From: Rhizobacter sp. OV335
GTDB taxonomy: Bacteria > Pseudomonadota > Gammaproteobacteria > Burkholderiales > Burkholderiaceae_C
Direction of reading: 5' to 3'
Length of the DNA: 64,000 nt
Assembly (NCBI RefSeq): GCF_900142965.1
Contig: NZ_FRCQ01000008.1
Coordinates: 1 to 64,000 of the forward strand
Shown here one piece after another: positions 1 to 8,108 of this stretch. The position numbers and the translations under genes are program-made. Under the pieces are notes generated by a model. That model was not told the origin of the DNA and did no database searches. It saw only the letters and a program-made list of their open reading frames with translations. How positions within the stretch are numbered: the stretch's first letter is position 1; each line of letters begins with the position of its first letter.

Positions 1-422
1 TGCCGGGTCTCGCCCCGGCGGGCGAGTCACTTTCATTTGGGGCTCAAATGAAAGTAACCAAAGCAAAGAGCCTGAATGCAACACCATACGGTTCGTTCTG
101 TCCCGCTGCGGACAACACGGCCACGTCGCTGCACATCGTCCCTTGATTGGGATTGTTGCTCTCCCTCTCCACTCGACTCGCTCGCTTTGCGTCGCATCGT
201 CTCGCACCGGCCGCCACCACGCTTCATCCAGGCGATGCGCAGCGAGCTGGGTGGAGAAGAACGGCCAACAATCCCAATCAAGGTGGAACTTCAGCCCAAG
301 CGGCCGTGTTGTCCGCAGCGGGCCAGAACGAACCGCATGGTGTTGTATTGAAGCCCTTTGCTTTGGTTACTTTCATTTGGGCTCAAATGAAAGTGACTCG
401 CCCGCCGGGGCGAGACCCGGCA
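1..422. repeat. Large imperfect inverted repeat, intergenic element
   Basis: Bases 1-170 are nearly the exact reverse complement of about 255-422, and weaker pairing continues towards a centre near 211. Both outer ends carry the same block of about 60 bases, including a small perfect hairpin (ACTTTCATTTG and its complement at 30-54 and again at 370-394). The inner parts share the block around TTGATTGGGATTGTTG. No credible gene is encoded; the short frames here are only consequences of the repeat. AAGTAACCAAAG-type intergenic repeats are common in Burkholderiales and Xanthomonadales genomes. The left end coincides with the window edge, so the element may extend further. Confidence 0.85.
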
Positions 423-454
423 GCAGCCTCACGCAGTGAACCGAAGCCGAACCC

Positions 455-1102
455 TCAAGCAGTGAGCGAAAGCCCATTCGCCCGAATGTCGAACTGCAGC
501 TTCTGATAGACCCTGCGGATCCCGCAAGCAACCGTATGCACACTCGCATGCCACTGCTGCGCGATCTCGTCGATCAGGTAGCCCTGCGCCAGCCACTGCA
601 GGATCTGCCGCTCCATGCCCGTCAGCACCAGCGGGTTCAGCGCTTCGGTCATCGTGTCGGCCAGCAGGTAGCGCGGCGGCGCCTCGAAATGCGACAGCAC
701 CTGGCGCGCAATGTTCGGTGTCATCGGCGATTCGCCGCGCGCCACCTCCTGCAAGCCGCTGATCAGCGCCTCGGGCGAATTGGCGTGCACCCAGTAGCCG
801 TCGGCACCAGCCCTTAGCGCCTGCAGCAGCACCGTGTCGTCATGTGACATCAGCGTCACCAGCACCTGCGGGCGCGTCGCCCGGCCGCCCTGCCGCAAGT
901 CGCCCAGCAAGCCGTCGACCGGGCCGTCCTGCACCCGCAGGTCGGTCACCAGGATGTCGGGGTCGGTGCGGGCGATCAGCGGACGCGCCTCGTCGACCGT
1001 GTGAACCGTGCCAACCACCCGGAAACCCGGGGTGGCGGCAATCAGCGCAGCCAGGTGAGGGCTGGCCTCGTGATCGCGCTGGAGAAGAACGAGGGACTGC
1101 AT
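455..1102 (-). CDS. LuxR/NarL-type response regulator with an atypical receiver
   Basis: The predicted 215-residue DNA-binding protein has a receiver domain (about 2-118) and a C-terminal LuxR-type helix-turn-helix (about 160-205, LTGMERQILQWLAQG then HTVACGIRRVYQKL). The expected phosphoacceptor is Asp54 (VTDLRV). The acidic pocket is reduced to Arg-Asp (QRD, 8-10), and the usual switch lysine is replaced by His106 (YWVHANSP), so phosphorylation may be weak or absent. No kinase is adjacent. I start at 1102 because the receiver fold begins there; in-frame ATGs at 1132 and 1165 are possible, and none has a clear ribosome site. It lies 101 bases after the flavoprotein gene on the same strand and could be co-transcribed. 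Target genes are unknown. Confidence 0.75.
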   Translation of the reverse strand: MQSLVLLQRDHEASPHLAALIAATPGFRVVGTVHTVDEARPLIARTDPDILVTDLRVQDGPVDGLLGDLRQGGRATRPQVLVTLMSHDDTVLLQALRAGADGYWVHANSPEALISGLQEVARGESPMTPNIARQVLSHFEAPPRYLLADTMTEALNPLVLTGMERQILQWLAQGYLIDEIAQQWHASVHTVACGIRRVYQKLQFDIRANGLSLTA

Positions 1103-1203
1103 GGAAAATGGTCGGGCACGAAGATCGTCCATTCTTCGATGCGCCACTTTTCGGTGCATCCCCATGACCCCGGGGCACTACCCCCCTCAACCCAGGGGGT
1201 CAC

Positions 1204-2832
1204 TCAGGGTGTCATCGCAAAACTGTGCGCCTGCGCCATCGGCCAGTACAGCCTGAACACGTTGTGCGCCGGCTCGCTGCCGTCGAGCAGCGACCCCGGC
1301 TTCAGGAACGGCAGCAGGTTCGCGAGCAGCTTCACTTCATGGTCTGCCGAGCGCCGCACGATGTGCGACGCGGTGATCCCGCCCGGGTGCGTCAGCCCCG
1401 CCGCCTGCACCAGCTCCTTCAGCGCGCGCAGCGTGTTCTGGTGGTAGTGGAAGACGCGTTCGGACTTGGTCGGCACCACCAGCGCGCGCTGGCGCTGCGG
1501 ATCCTGCGTGCTGACCCCCGTCGGGCAGTTGCCGGTGTGGCAGGCCTGCGCCTGGATGCAGCCGAGCGCGAACATGAAGCCGCGCGCCGCGTTGCACCAG
1601 TCGGCCCCCAAGGCCATCATCCGCGCGATGTCGAATGCGCTGACCACCTTGCCGGCACAGCCGAGCTTCACCTGGTCGCGCAGGTTCAGCCCGACCAGCG
1701 TGTTGTGCACCAGCAGCAGCCCCTCCTGCAACGGCGCGCCGACGTGGTCGGTGAACTCCAGCGGCGCCGCACCGGTGCCGCCCTCGGCCCCGTCGACGAC
1801 GATGAAGTCCGGCGTGATGCCGGTGATGAGCATCGCCTTCGCGAGCGCGAACCACTCCCACGGGTGGCCGATGCACAGCTTGAAGCCGGTCGGCTTGCCG
1901 CCCGACAAGGTGCGCAGGCGCTCGATGAAATGCATCATCTCGACCGGCGTGTCGAAGGCGCTGTGGCGCGCCGGCGAGATGCAGTCGACCCAGGTCGCGA
2001 CGCCGCGCGCCTCGGCGATCTCGGGCGTCACCTTCGGGCCGGGCAGCACGCCACCATGGCCGGGCTTCGCGCCCTGGCTCAGCTTCAGCTCGATCATCCG
2101 CACCTGCGGCTGGGTCGCGTTGTCGGCGAAGCGCTGCTCGTTGAAGCTGCCGTCGTCGTTGCGGCAACCGAAGTAGCCGGAGCCGATCTCCCAGATCAGG
2201 TCGCCGCCGTTCTCGCGGTGGTGGCGGCTGATGCTGCCCTCGCCGGTGTCGTGCGCGAAACCGCCTCGCTTCGCGCCGGCGTTCAGCGCCAGGATGGCAT
2301 TCGCCGACAGCGCGCCGAAGCTCATCGCCGAGATGTTGAAGACGCTGGCCGAATAGGGCTGCGCACGGGTCGCGCCGATCATCACGCGGAAGTCGTGCGT
2401 CGGCAGCTCGGTCGGCACCAGCGAATGGTTGATCCATTCGTAGCCCAGCGCGCCGACGTCCATCTGCGTGCCGAAGGGGCGCTTGTCGGAGTCGTTCTTC
2501 GCCCGCTGGTAGACCAGCGAGCGCTGCTGGCGCGAGAACGGCGCGGCCTCGTTGTCGCCCTCGATGAAGTACTGCCGCATCTCGGGCCGGATGAATTCCA
2601 GCAGGAAACGCAGGTGCCCGATCACCGGGTAGTTGCGCAGCACCGAATGCCGGGTCTGCATCACGTCGCGCGCGCCCACCGCGAGCAGCAGCGTGAAGAG
2701 CAGCACGTACACCAGCCCGACATGGAAGGCCACCAGCGTGAAGGCGCTGAGCAGCAGCCCGACCGCGCACGCCAGCCAGACGCTGTAGCGGATCGGGAAA
2801 TAGCGGTTCAGCCGGAGCAGCCAGTCTTGCAT
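1204..2832 (-). CDS. FMN-binding glutamate synthase family protein, membrane anchored
   Basis: This 542-residue protein has two hydrophobic segments at about residues 15-60, followed by the FMN/Fe-S central domain of glutamate synthase (GltB-like). Visible signatures include the glycine-rich stretch HDTGEGSISRHH, KPGHGGVLPG, DGAEGGTGAAP, and a cysteine cluster near CIQAQACHTGNCPTG. It lacks the amidotransferase and GXGXG domains of true GOGAT, as usual for this stand-alone family, so the substrate cannot be stated. The start at 2832 is chosen for a strong GAGGAGG ribosome site; the frame is open upstream. It is divergent from the META-domain gene (68-base gap). Confidence 0.85.
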   Translation of the reverse strand: MQDWLLRLNRYFPIRYSVWLACAVGLLLSAFTLVAFHVGLVYVLLFTLLLAVGARDVMQTRHSVLRNYPVIGHLRFLLEFIRPEMRQYFIEGDNEAAPFSRQQRSLVYQRAKNDSDKRPFGTQMDVGALGYEWINHSLVPTELPTHDFRVMIGATRAQPYSASVFNISAMSFGALSANAILALNAGAKRGGFAHDTGEGSISRHHRENGGDLIWEIGSGYFGCRNDDGSFNEQRFADNATQPQVRMIELKLSQGAKPGHGGVLPGPKVTPEIAEARGVATWVDCISPARHSAFDTPVEMMHFIERLRTLSGGKPTGFKLCIGHPWEWFALAKAMLITGITPDFIVVDGAEGGTGAAPLEFTDHVGAPLQEGLLLVHNTLVGLNLRDQVKLGCAGKVVSAFDIARMMALGADWCNAARGFMFALGCIQAQACHTGNCPTGVSTQDPQRQRALVVPTKSERVFHYHQNTLRALKELVQAAGLTHPGGITASHIVRRSADHEVKLLANLLPFLKPGSLLDGSEPAHNVFRLYWPMAQAHSFAMTP

Positions 2833-2900
2833 CGGGAAGCCTCCTCGTGGTCGCGCGATGGTAGTCGCTCGCCTTGGGGCGGTGACTGTATGCTTGCCCG

Positions 2901-3401
2901 ATGACCCCATCCCTGTTTCGCCGCGCGCTGTGCGGCACCGTGCTGTGCAGCGTCGTCGCCATCGCAGCGGCCGCCGACGCGCTACCCGACCTGAACGCCA
3001 CGCTCGCGGGCACCCGCTGGACGCTGCAGACGCTGGGCGGCGAGACGCAGGCCCAGGTGGCGGGCGGCACGCCGGTGCAACTGACGCTCGACGCCGCGTC
3101 GCAGCACCTGAGCGGCCACACCGGCTGCAACCGCCTGATGGGCCGCTTCGTGCAACGCGGCACGCTGCTGACGCTGTCGCCGCTGGGCACGACGCGCGCG
3201 GCCTGCGCCGAACCGGCGATGAAGCAGGAACAGGCGGTGCTGAAGATGCTGCGCGAGATCGACGGCTACCGCGTCGAGAACCGCACGCTCAGCCTGTTGC
3301 AGGGCGAGGTGGTGCGGGCGACGTGGAGTGCGCCGGCACCGAAAGAGGCCTCCAGGGAGGCCCCGAAGAAGACGGGCAAGCCGAAGCCGGCAGCACCCTG
3401 A
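2901..3401 (+). CDS. META domain-containing exported protein (HslJ-like)
   Basis: This 166-residue protein has an N-terminal signal peptide (about 1-26, ending AIAAAADA) and one META domain (about 30-145). It shows the family motif SGHTGCNRLMGRF near residue 72 and the conserved TTRAAC segment. META/HslJ proteins are periplasmic or lipid-anchored and in E. coli are linked to heat shock and novobiocin resistance; the molecular role is not known. The C-terminal tail (APKEASREAPKKTGKPKP) is lysine- and proline-rich and probably disordered. The start lies in the divergent gap with the flavoprotein gene; its ribosome site is weak. Confidence 0.82.
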   Translation: MTPSLFRRALCGTVLCSVVAIAAAADALPDLNATLAGTRWTLQTLGGETQAQVAGGTPVQLTLDAASQHLSGHTGCNRLMGRFVQRGTLLTLSPLGTTRAACAEPAMKQEQAVLKMLREIDGYRVENRTLSLLQGEVVRATWSAPAPKEASREAPKKTGKPKPAAP

Positions 3402-3440
3402 AGCGCCACCGGCCTGCTCACTGGCACATGCGTCGCGGGC

Positions 3441-3857
3441 TTACTTCTTCGGCTTGCCCGATTCTTCGCTGCGCTCGATCTCGCCGTTCTTCATCGCGCG
3501 CTTCGTTTCGGCCTTGACGTCGGCCCGGTCGGCCGGCGGGGGCGACCCGGCAGCCGGCGGCGGCATCTTGTTCAGGTCGCCTTCCGAGGTCTTCATCTCG
3601 CCCATGGCCTTCGCGGCCTTGGTGTCCGCCTTGACCTGCTCGCGGGTCGTTTCCGACGTGACGGGCTTGCGCTTGTTGTTGTGCTGCTCGCCGATCGGCA
3701 CCTTCTTGCCGGTGGCGGCGGCATCCCTCGTTTCGGCCTTGACCTGCTCACGTGTCTTCGGCGCGGACGGGTCCTCGGTGGTGGTCTGGGCCAGCACGGT
3801 CTGCGAACCGAAAGCGCCGGCCAGCAGCGCGGAGAGCAAAAGCATCTTGTGGGTCAT
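3441..3857 (-). CDS. Exported lysine-rich repeat protein, DUF4148-like motifs
   Basis: This 138-residue protein has a signal peptide (1-23, ending SQTVLAQ). The mature part is hydrophilic and carries three degenerate copies of a short motif: TREQVKAETRDA, TREQVKADTKAA and ADVKAETKRA. The motif resembles the (T/S)REQVRAEL core of DUF4148 proteins, one of which lies in this window at 50111-50545. The mature protein is probably disordered or helical and located in the periplasm. An AAAGGGA ribosome site lies six bases before the ATG. Function is unknown. Confidence 0.72.
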   Translation of the reverse strand: MTHKMLLLSALLAGAFGSQTVLAQTTTEDPSAPKTREQVKAETRDAAATGKKVPIGEQHNNKRKPVTSETTREQVKADTKAAKAMGEMKTSEGDLNKMPPPAAGSPPPADRADVKAETKRAMKNGEIERSEESGKPKK

Positions 3858-3977
3858 GGTGATCCCTTTCCGGTGGATGGAGTGATCCCATCAGACCCGG
3901 TTGTGCCTCCGCGGCCCATCAGCCAGGGCCGGGAGCTGCGGTAGGAAATGCCCGACCCTGGTGTGGGCCCCGTCGCG

Positions 3978-5210
3978 TCAGCCGAGCAGCTTCGCGACCG
4001 GATGCCCGCGCAGCCGGTGCGCCTGCGGCATGTCGCTGCCGAGCAGCGGGCGCAGGTACTGGCGGAACGCGTCGGTGACGGCATTTCCGCTGTCGGCGAT
4101 GAACACGTCCTCCATCACCCGCGTCTTGCCGGCCACCGCCTCCAGCGGCAGCAGCTCGTAGCGCACCGCGTAGTCGCCGCAGCGCTGGATCGCCACCGAG
4201 CCGTCGCGGTCGCCGCGCAGCGCGAACTGCAGCGCGGTCTCGCCAACCTCGCGCGCCTCGCGCTGGTCGACATCCGACACGCAGCCGAGGAACGAGCGCT
4301 GCAGGTAGCCGAAGGTGTCGCCGCGCACGCGCTTGATCTTCAGCTGGTCCTTGATCAGGTCGCACAGCAGGTCGGCCAGCGCGCCGGTGCCCGACAGCTG
4401 CAGGTTGCCGTGGGCGTCGCGCTCGACCCCGCCCCCGGCCTGTTGCACCAACTGCGCCGCGATCGGCTCGCCCGACGCGTCGTGGATACCCTCGGAGACG
4501 GCGATCACGCAGCGCCCGAGGCGCTGGTGCGTGGCGCGCACGTCGGCCAGGAAGCGCTCGCGCTCGAACACCCGCTCGGGCAGGTAGACGAGGTGCGGGC
4601 CGTCGTCCGGGTAGCGGGCGCCGAGCGCCGCGGCGGCCGTCAGGAAACCGGCATGCCGGCCCATCACGACGCCGAGGTAGACGCCCGGCAGCGCGGCGTT
4701 GTCGAGGTTCGCCCCGGCGAAGGCCTGCGCGACGAAGCGCGCCGCCGACGCATAGCCCGGCGTGTGGTCGTTGCCCACCAGGTCGTTGTCGATGGTCTTC
4801 GGCACGTGGATGCAGCGCAGCGCGTGGCCGGCCTGGCGGGCTTCGTCGCTGACGATGCGCACGGTGTCCGACGAATCGTTGCCGCCGATGTACAGGAAAT
4901 GGCTGATGCCGTGCGCCTGCAGCACCTTCAGGATCGCGCGGCAGTAGGCCAGGTCGGGCTTGTCGCGGGTGCTGCCGAGGGCCGACGCGGGCGTCGCGGC
5001 CACCGCCTCGAGCTGCTGCGGGGTCTCGCGCGCGAGGTCGACGAAATCCTCGTCGACGATGCCGCGCACGCCGTGGCGGGCGCCGTAGACCGCCGTCACC
5101 TCGGGGAAGCGCTGCGCCGCGAGCACCGCGCCGACCAGCGACTGGTTGATCACGGCGGTCGGGCCACCGCCCTGGGCGATCAGGATCCTGGCTTCGGGCA
5201 TCGTCGGCAT
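3978..5210 (-). CDS. pfp: Diphosphate-dependent 6-phosphofructokinase
   Basis: This 410-residue cytoplasmic glycolytic enzyme probably converts fructose 6-phosphate to the 1,6-bisphosphate with pyrophosphate as phosphoryl donor, a reversible step. Signatures seen are the GGGPTAVIN phosphate loop (14-22), GGNDSSDTV (109-117), PKTIDND (137-143) and MGRHAGFL (183-190). The lysine in PKTIDND and the acidic residue after GG are the features that distinguish pyrophosphate-using enzymes from ATP-PFK, which has PGTIDND. Length fits the family. The reading frame has candidate starts MPTMPEAR and MPEAR. No sugar-metabolism operon surrounds it. Confidence 0.88.
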   Translation of the reverse strand: MPTMPEARILIAQGGGPTAVINQSLVGAVLAAQRFPEVTAVYGARHGVRGIVDEDFVDLARETPQQLEAVAATPASALGSTRDKPDLAYCRAILKVLQAHGISHFLYIGGNDSSDTVRIVSDEARQAGHALRCIHVPKTIDNDLVGNDHTPGYASAARFVAQAFAGANLDNAALPGVYLGVVMGRHAGFLTAAAALGARYPDDGPHLVYLPERVFERERFLADVRATHQRLGRCVIAVSEGIHDASGEPIAAQLVQQAGGGVERDAHGNLQLSGTGALADLLCDLIKDQLKIKRVRGDTFGYLQRSFLGCVSDVDQREAREVGETALQFALRGDRDGSVAIQRCGDYAVRYELLPLEAVAGKTRVMEDVFIADSGNAVTDAFRQYLRPLLGSDMPQAHRLRGHPVAKLLG

Positions 5211-5253
5211 GGCGGCTCCGGTGTCGTGGCGGGAGGCGCCAAGGGTAGCCGTT

Positions 5254-5589
5254 CTATTTCGTCGAGAACAGCTTGGCGGCGCGACCCTTCAGTTCGAGCA
5301 ATTCGCTCGGCGTCACCGAGTAGGCGCCGGACATGATGTCCACCTCGATGCGGAACTCGACGTCCCGCTTGCCGTTGGTCAGCAAGCCGGAGGTGAATTC
5401 GTAGGTTTCGTCCTCGACTGGCATGCCCTCGGCCTTCACGTCGTACTCCTCGTACTGCACGTTGCGGATCTCGCCGCTGGCCAGGTCGAGCATGCCGGTG
5501 GAGCGGATGACGGACTCGGTGAGTTCGTCGAAGATGACAATCGGCAGTTTCAGGTCCACAGCAGGCTCCAGGGAGAATCGGTGCGCCAT
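5254..5589 (-). CDS. Hypothetical protein, 111 residues
   Basis: This is a small soluble protein with no signal peptide or membrane segment and no family I recognise. It is rich in acidic residues in the middle (QYEEYDVKAEGMPVEDETYE) and ends with a basic helix (ELLELKGRAAKLFSTK). The frame opens further upstream (to 5646); I prefer the ATG at 5589 (MAHRFSLEPAV) because the upstream residues look unstructured, but 5613 is also possible. It lies 43 bases upstream of the phosphofructokinase on the same strand and may share its transcript. Confidence 0.6.
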   Translation of the reverse strand: MAHRFSLEPAVDLKLPIVIFDELTESVIRSTGMLDLASGEIRNVQYEEYDVKAEGMPVEDETYEFTSGLLTNGKRDVEFRIEVDIMSGAYSVTPSELLELKGRAAKLFSTK

Positions 5590-5675
5590 CGTCTTCGATG
5601 CGCGGGCCGACATTCTAGGGACCTGCCCGAGGTCCCCATCCATCAACCCGTTACACGCCCACCCGGAACCCCATC

Positions 5676-5831
5676 TTGAACATCCACCTGAGCCTCACCC
5701 CCCTGATTTCGCTGCTCGCCGGCATCCTGGTGCTGGTCATGCCCAAGCTGCTGAACTTCATCGTCGCGATCTACCTGATCGCGATCGGGCTGATCGGCCT
5801 GTTCGGCATGTCGTCGCTGCGGCTGCACTGA
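5676..5831 (+). CDS. DUF3096-type membrane microprotein, TTG start
   Basis: This 51-residue protein is almost entirely hydrophobic, with two predicted membrane segments (about 8-22 and 26-44) joined by a short MPKLL turn. The order LTPLISLLAGILVLVMPKLL followed by NFIVAIYLIAIGLIGL matches the DUF3096 family of tiny inner-membrane proteins. The start codon is TTG at 5676; no in-frame ATG precedes it, so automated callers may miss the gene. It lies between two minus-strand genes. Function is unknown for the family. Confidence 0.75.
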   Translation: MNIHLSLTPLISLLAGILVLVMPKLLNFIVAIYLIAIGLIGLFGMSSLRLH

Positions 5832-5845
5832 GCCGCCCGCGGGCC

Positions 5846-6208
5846 TCAGCCGTCGAGCTCCTCGTCGGCGGTGATCTTCAGGCTGACCCGCCGCACGCCC
5901 TGTACCTCGGTGCGGGCCGTCAGCCGCAGCGGCTCGCCGACCGGCACCGTCTTGCGCAGCCGCACGTCCAGCGAATCGCTGCCGGCGTGCGTCGCGACCC
6001 GGCGCGTCCATTCCTGGGCGCCGTTGACCAGCACGCGCAGCCCGTGGTGCGCCTGGTCGTCGCCGGCCGGGTTGGCGACCTCGAAGCTGCAGAAGATCTC
6101 GAAGCGGCGGTCTCGCGTCGCGTGCGGCGGGACGTCCAGCTGGGCGGCGTCGCTGTCGCCCGCGTCCTCGATCCAGTGTTCGGCAACATCTGACACGGAA
6201 GGCTTCAT
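5846..6208 (-). CDS. Hypothetical protein, 120 residues
   Basis: This soluble protein has no recognised domain. The central part (RRFEIFCSFEVANPAGDDQA, then HHGLRVLVNGAQEWTRRV) and alternating hydrophobic C-terminal strands (LDVRLRKTVPVGEPLRLTAR) suggest a small beta-rich fold. The frame extends to 6250, but the ATG at 6208 (MKPSVSDVAEHW) has a GAGACA ribosome-site-like sequence before it and is preferred. It is divergent from the small exported protein at 6301. Confidence 0.6.
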   Translation of the reverse strand: MKPSVSDVAEHWIEDAGDSDAAQLDVPPHATRDRRFEIFCSFEVANPAGDDQAHHGLRVLVNGAQEWTRRVATHAGSDSLDVRLRKTVPVGEPLRLTARTEVQGVRRVSLKITADEELDG

Positions 6209-6300
6209 CGGCTGTCTCGCATGCGCAAAGGTGGGGATGCTAACGAGCAAGCAAAGTCGAGCCGAATGTCAGAGAATTCGCCGATCCACCGGAGAGCGCC

Positions 6301-6507
6301 ATGGGCACCCGTTTCGCACGCACCGCTTTCGCGCTGATCAGCATCGTCGCCATCGCCGGCGCGGTGTTCCGGGTCGCCACCGCCCCCGACCGCATCCGCG
6401 AACGCCACCAGACCGCGCGTGCGGTCTGCCTGCAAAAGGGCGGCGAGTGGGTCACCGTCGACAACAACGAGATCTGCCGCACGGCCGAGCTGGCCAAGCA
6501 GATGTGA
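6301..6507 (+). CDS. Small secreted or membrane-anchored protein, 68 residues
   Basis: The N-terminus (TRFARTAFALISIVAIAGAV) is a signal peptide or membrane anchor. The mature part contains two cysteines (AVCLQKGGEW and EICRTAEL) spaced about 18 residues apart, which could form a disulfide. A GGAGA ribosome site precedes the ATG. No family is recognised. It is convergent with fmdB, six bases away. Confidence 0.62.
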   Translation: MGTRFARTAFALISIVAIAGAVFRVATAPDRIRERHQTARAVCLQKGGEWVTVDNNEICRTAELAKQM

Positions 6508-6513
6508 TCGGCC

Positions 6514-6840
6514 TCAGTGGCTGATCATCCAGGGCCGCTTCCCCGCGAATGACCGCGGCGCCGTCGCCGCCTCCCCGCTGCGCTTCGGCCCCGCGCAGCA
6601 CCCGCACCCCGCCGGATGCCGGTAGCGCGCCGATTCCTTCGGCTCATGCTGCGCCCGCTCGTTGGTCGCTAGCGCCAGCCGCCGCTCGGCCGGCATGTCG
6701 GCCAGCCGGGGTGCCGCCAGCCAGGCGCGCGCCGACGGCCTCTCGCAGCGCGGGCAATCGGCCGGCACATCGCGCTCGGCCATGCGCCGCAACGCATCGA
6801 ACGGCCCGCACTGCGGGCACTGGTAGTCGTAGGTCGGCAT
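6514..6840 (-). CDS. fmdB: FmdB family zinc-ribbon protein
   Basis: This 108-residue protein begins with the FmdB signature MPTYDYQCPQCG, and a second CPRC pair completes a zinc ribbon (about 8-34). The remainder contains another cysteine group (AGCGCCAG) near residue 80. FmdB proteins are associated with formamidase genes and have been proposed to regulate them, but their biochemical role is not settled. The gene is the last of the urt-fmd operon, 15 bases after fmdA. Confidence 0.9.
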   Translation of the reverse strand: MPTYDYQCPQCGPFDALRRMAERDVPADCPRCERPSARAWLAAPRLADMPAERRLALATNERAQHEPKESARYRHPAGCGCCAGPKRSGEAATAPRSFAGKRPWMISH

Positions 6841-6855
6841 GGTCTGCGCCCCGGC

Positions 6856-8085
6856 TCAGAGGTCCGGCGACAGCGGCATCTCCGGCCCGCCCTGGATGTA
6901 CTTCACCGGCCCGCTGGCGTTCGGCCGGATGTCGAAATCGAAGATCTGCGTCGGCAGCCACAGCGTCGCGCAGGAGTTCGGGATGTCGACCACGCCGCTG
7001 ATGTGCCCCTGCACCGGCGCGGTGCCGAGGATCGAGTAGGCCTGCGCCTTCGAGTAGCCGAACTTCGTCAGGTACTCGATCGCGTTCAGGCAGGCCTGGC
7101 GGTACGCGACGTTCACATCGAGGTAGTGCTGCTTGCCCTGCTCGTCGACCGAGATGCCCTCGAAGATCAGGTAGTCGTTGTAGTGCGGCGTGATCGGGCT
7201 CGGCCGGAAGATCGGGTTCTTGATGCCGTACATCGCCATCCCGCCCTTGATCACCTCGACCTTCATGTGCACCCAGCCGGCCATCTCGATCGCGCCGCAG
7301 AAGGTGATCTCGCCGTCGCCCTGGCTGAAGTGCAGGTCGCCGACCGACAGGCCCGCGCCCTTCACGTAGACCGGGAAGTAGATCTTCGAGCCGCGCGACA
7401 GGTCCTTGATGTCGCAGTTGCCGCCGTGCTCGCGCGGCGGCACGGTCCGCGCGCCCTCGGCCGCTGCCTTGGCCTTCGCGTCGCCGCCCAGCTTGCCCAG
7501 GTGGGCGGTGGCCGCGAACGGCGGGTTCGCCAGCGGCGGCACGCGGTCGGGCTCGGTCGCGATCAGGCCGAGCTCGCGCTCGTTCCACTTCTCGAGCAGC
7601 GACGGGTCCGGCAGGCAGCCGATCAGCCCGGGGTGGATCAGCCCGGCGTAGTTGACGCCCGGCACGTGGCGCGACCTCGTGAACATGCCCTGGATGTCCC
7701 AGATCGACTTCTGCGCGAACGGGAAGTGGTCGGTCAGGAAGCCGCCGCCATTCTTCTTCGAGAAGAAGCCGTTGAAGCCCCACAGGCTGTCGGCCTTGGC
7801 GCCGATGTCCAGCAGGTCGACCACCAGCAGGTCGCCCGGCTCGGCGCCGTGCACGCCGACCGGGCCCGACAGGAAGTGCACGATCGACAGGTCGATGTCG
7901 CGCACGTCGTCGGCGCTGTCGTTGTTCTGGATGAAGCCGCCGGTCCAGTCGTAGGTCTCCAGCACGAAGTCCTCGCCCGGCTTGACCCAGCAGGCCATCG
8001 GGATGTCCGGGTGCCAGCGGTTGTGGATCTGCTCGTTCTCGTACGGCGATTGCTTCAGGTCGACCTTGATCAGGGTGTCGGGCAT
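6856..8085 (-). CDS. fmdA: Formamidase (acetamidase/formamidase family)
   Basis: This 409-residue cytoplasmic enzyme hydrolyses formamide to formate and ammonia. The protein is full length and shows family blocks such as NRWHPDIPMACWVKPGEDFV near the N-terminus, VNYAGLIHPGLIGCLPD in the middle, GDLHFSQGDGEITFCGAIEM, and a C-terminal VDIPNSCATLWLP. It resembles FmdA of Methylophilus. Its position directly after five urt-type ABC transporter genes (23 bases after urtE) and before fmdB supports a route in which short amides are imported and then hydrolysed as a nitrogen source. Confidence 0.93.
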   Translation of the reverse strand: MPDTLIKVDLKQSPYENEQIHNRWHPDIPMACWVKPGEDFVLETYDWTGGFIQNNDSADDVRDIDLSIVHFLSGPVGVHGAEPGDLLVVDLLDIGAKADSLWGFNGFFSKKNGGGFLTDHFPFAQKSIWDIQGMFTRSRHVPGVNYAGLIHPGLIGCLPDPSLLEKWNERELGLIATEPDRVPPLANPPFAATAHLGKLGGDAKAKAAAEGARTVPPREHGGNCDIKDLSRGSKIYFPVYVKGAGLSVGDLHFSQGDGEITFCGAIEMAGWVHMKVEVIKGGMAMYGIKNPIFRPSPITPHYNDYLIFEGISVDEQGKQHYLDVNVAYRQACLNAIEYLTKFGYSKAQAYSILGTAPVQGHISGVVDIPNSCATLWLPTQIFDFDIRPNASGPVKYIQGGPEMPLSPDL

Positions 8086-8108
8086 GGTGGGGCTCCTGTG
8101 ACGAACAT

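Noticed and set aside
33-506. Short overlapping frames in the inverted repeat
   Set aside because: Their peptides repeat each other because of the repeat and resemble no protein; no ribosome sites.
1182-1199. Terminator between the flavoprotein and response regulator genes
   Set aside because: CCCCCT/AGGGGG stem is only six pairs and no T-tract follows, so the two genes could be co-transcribed.
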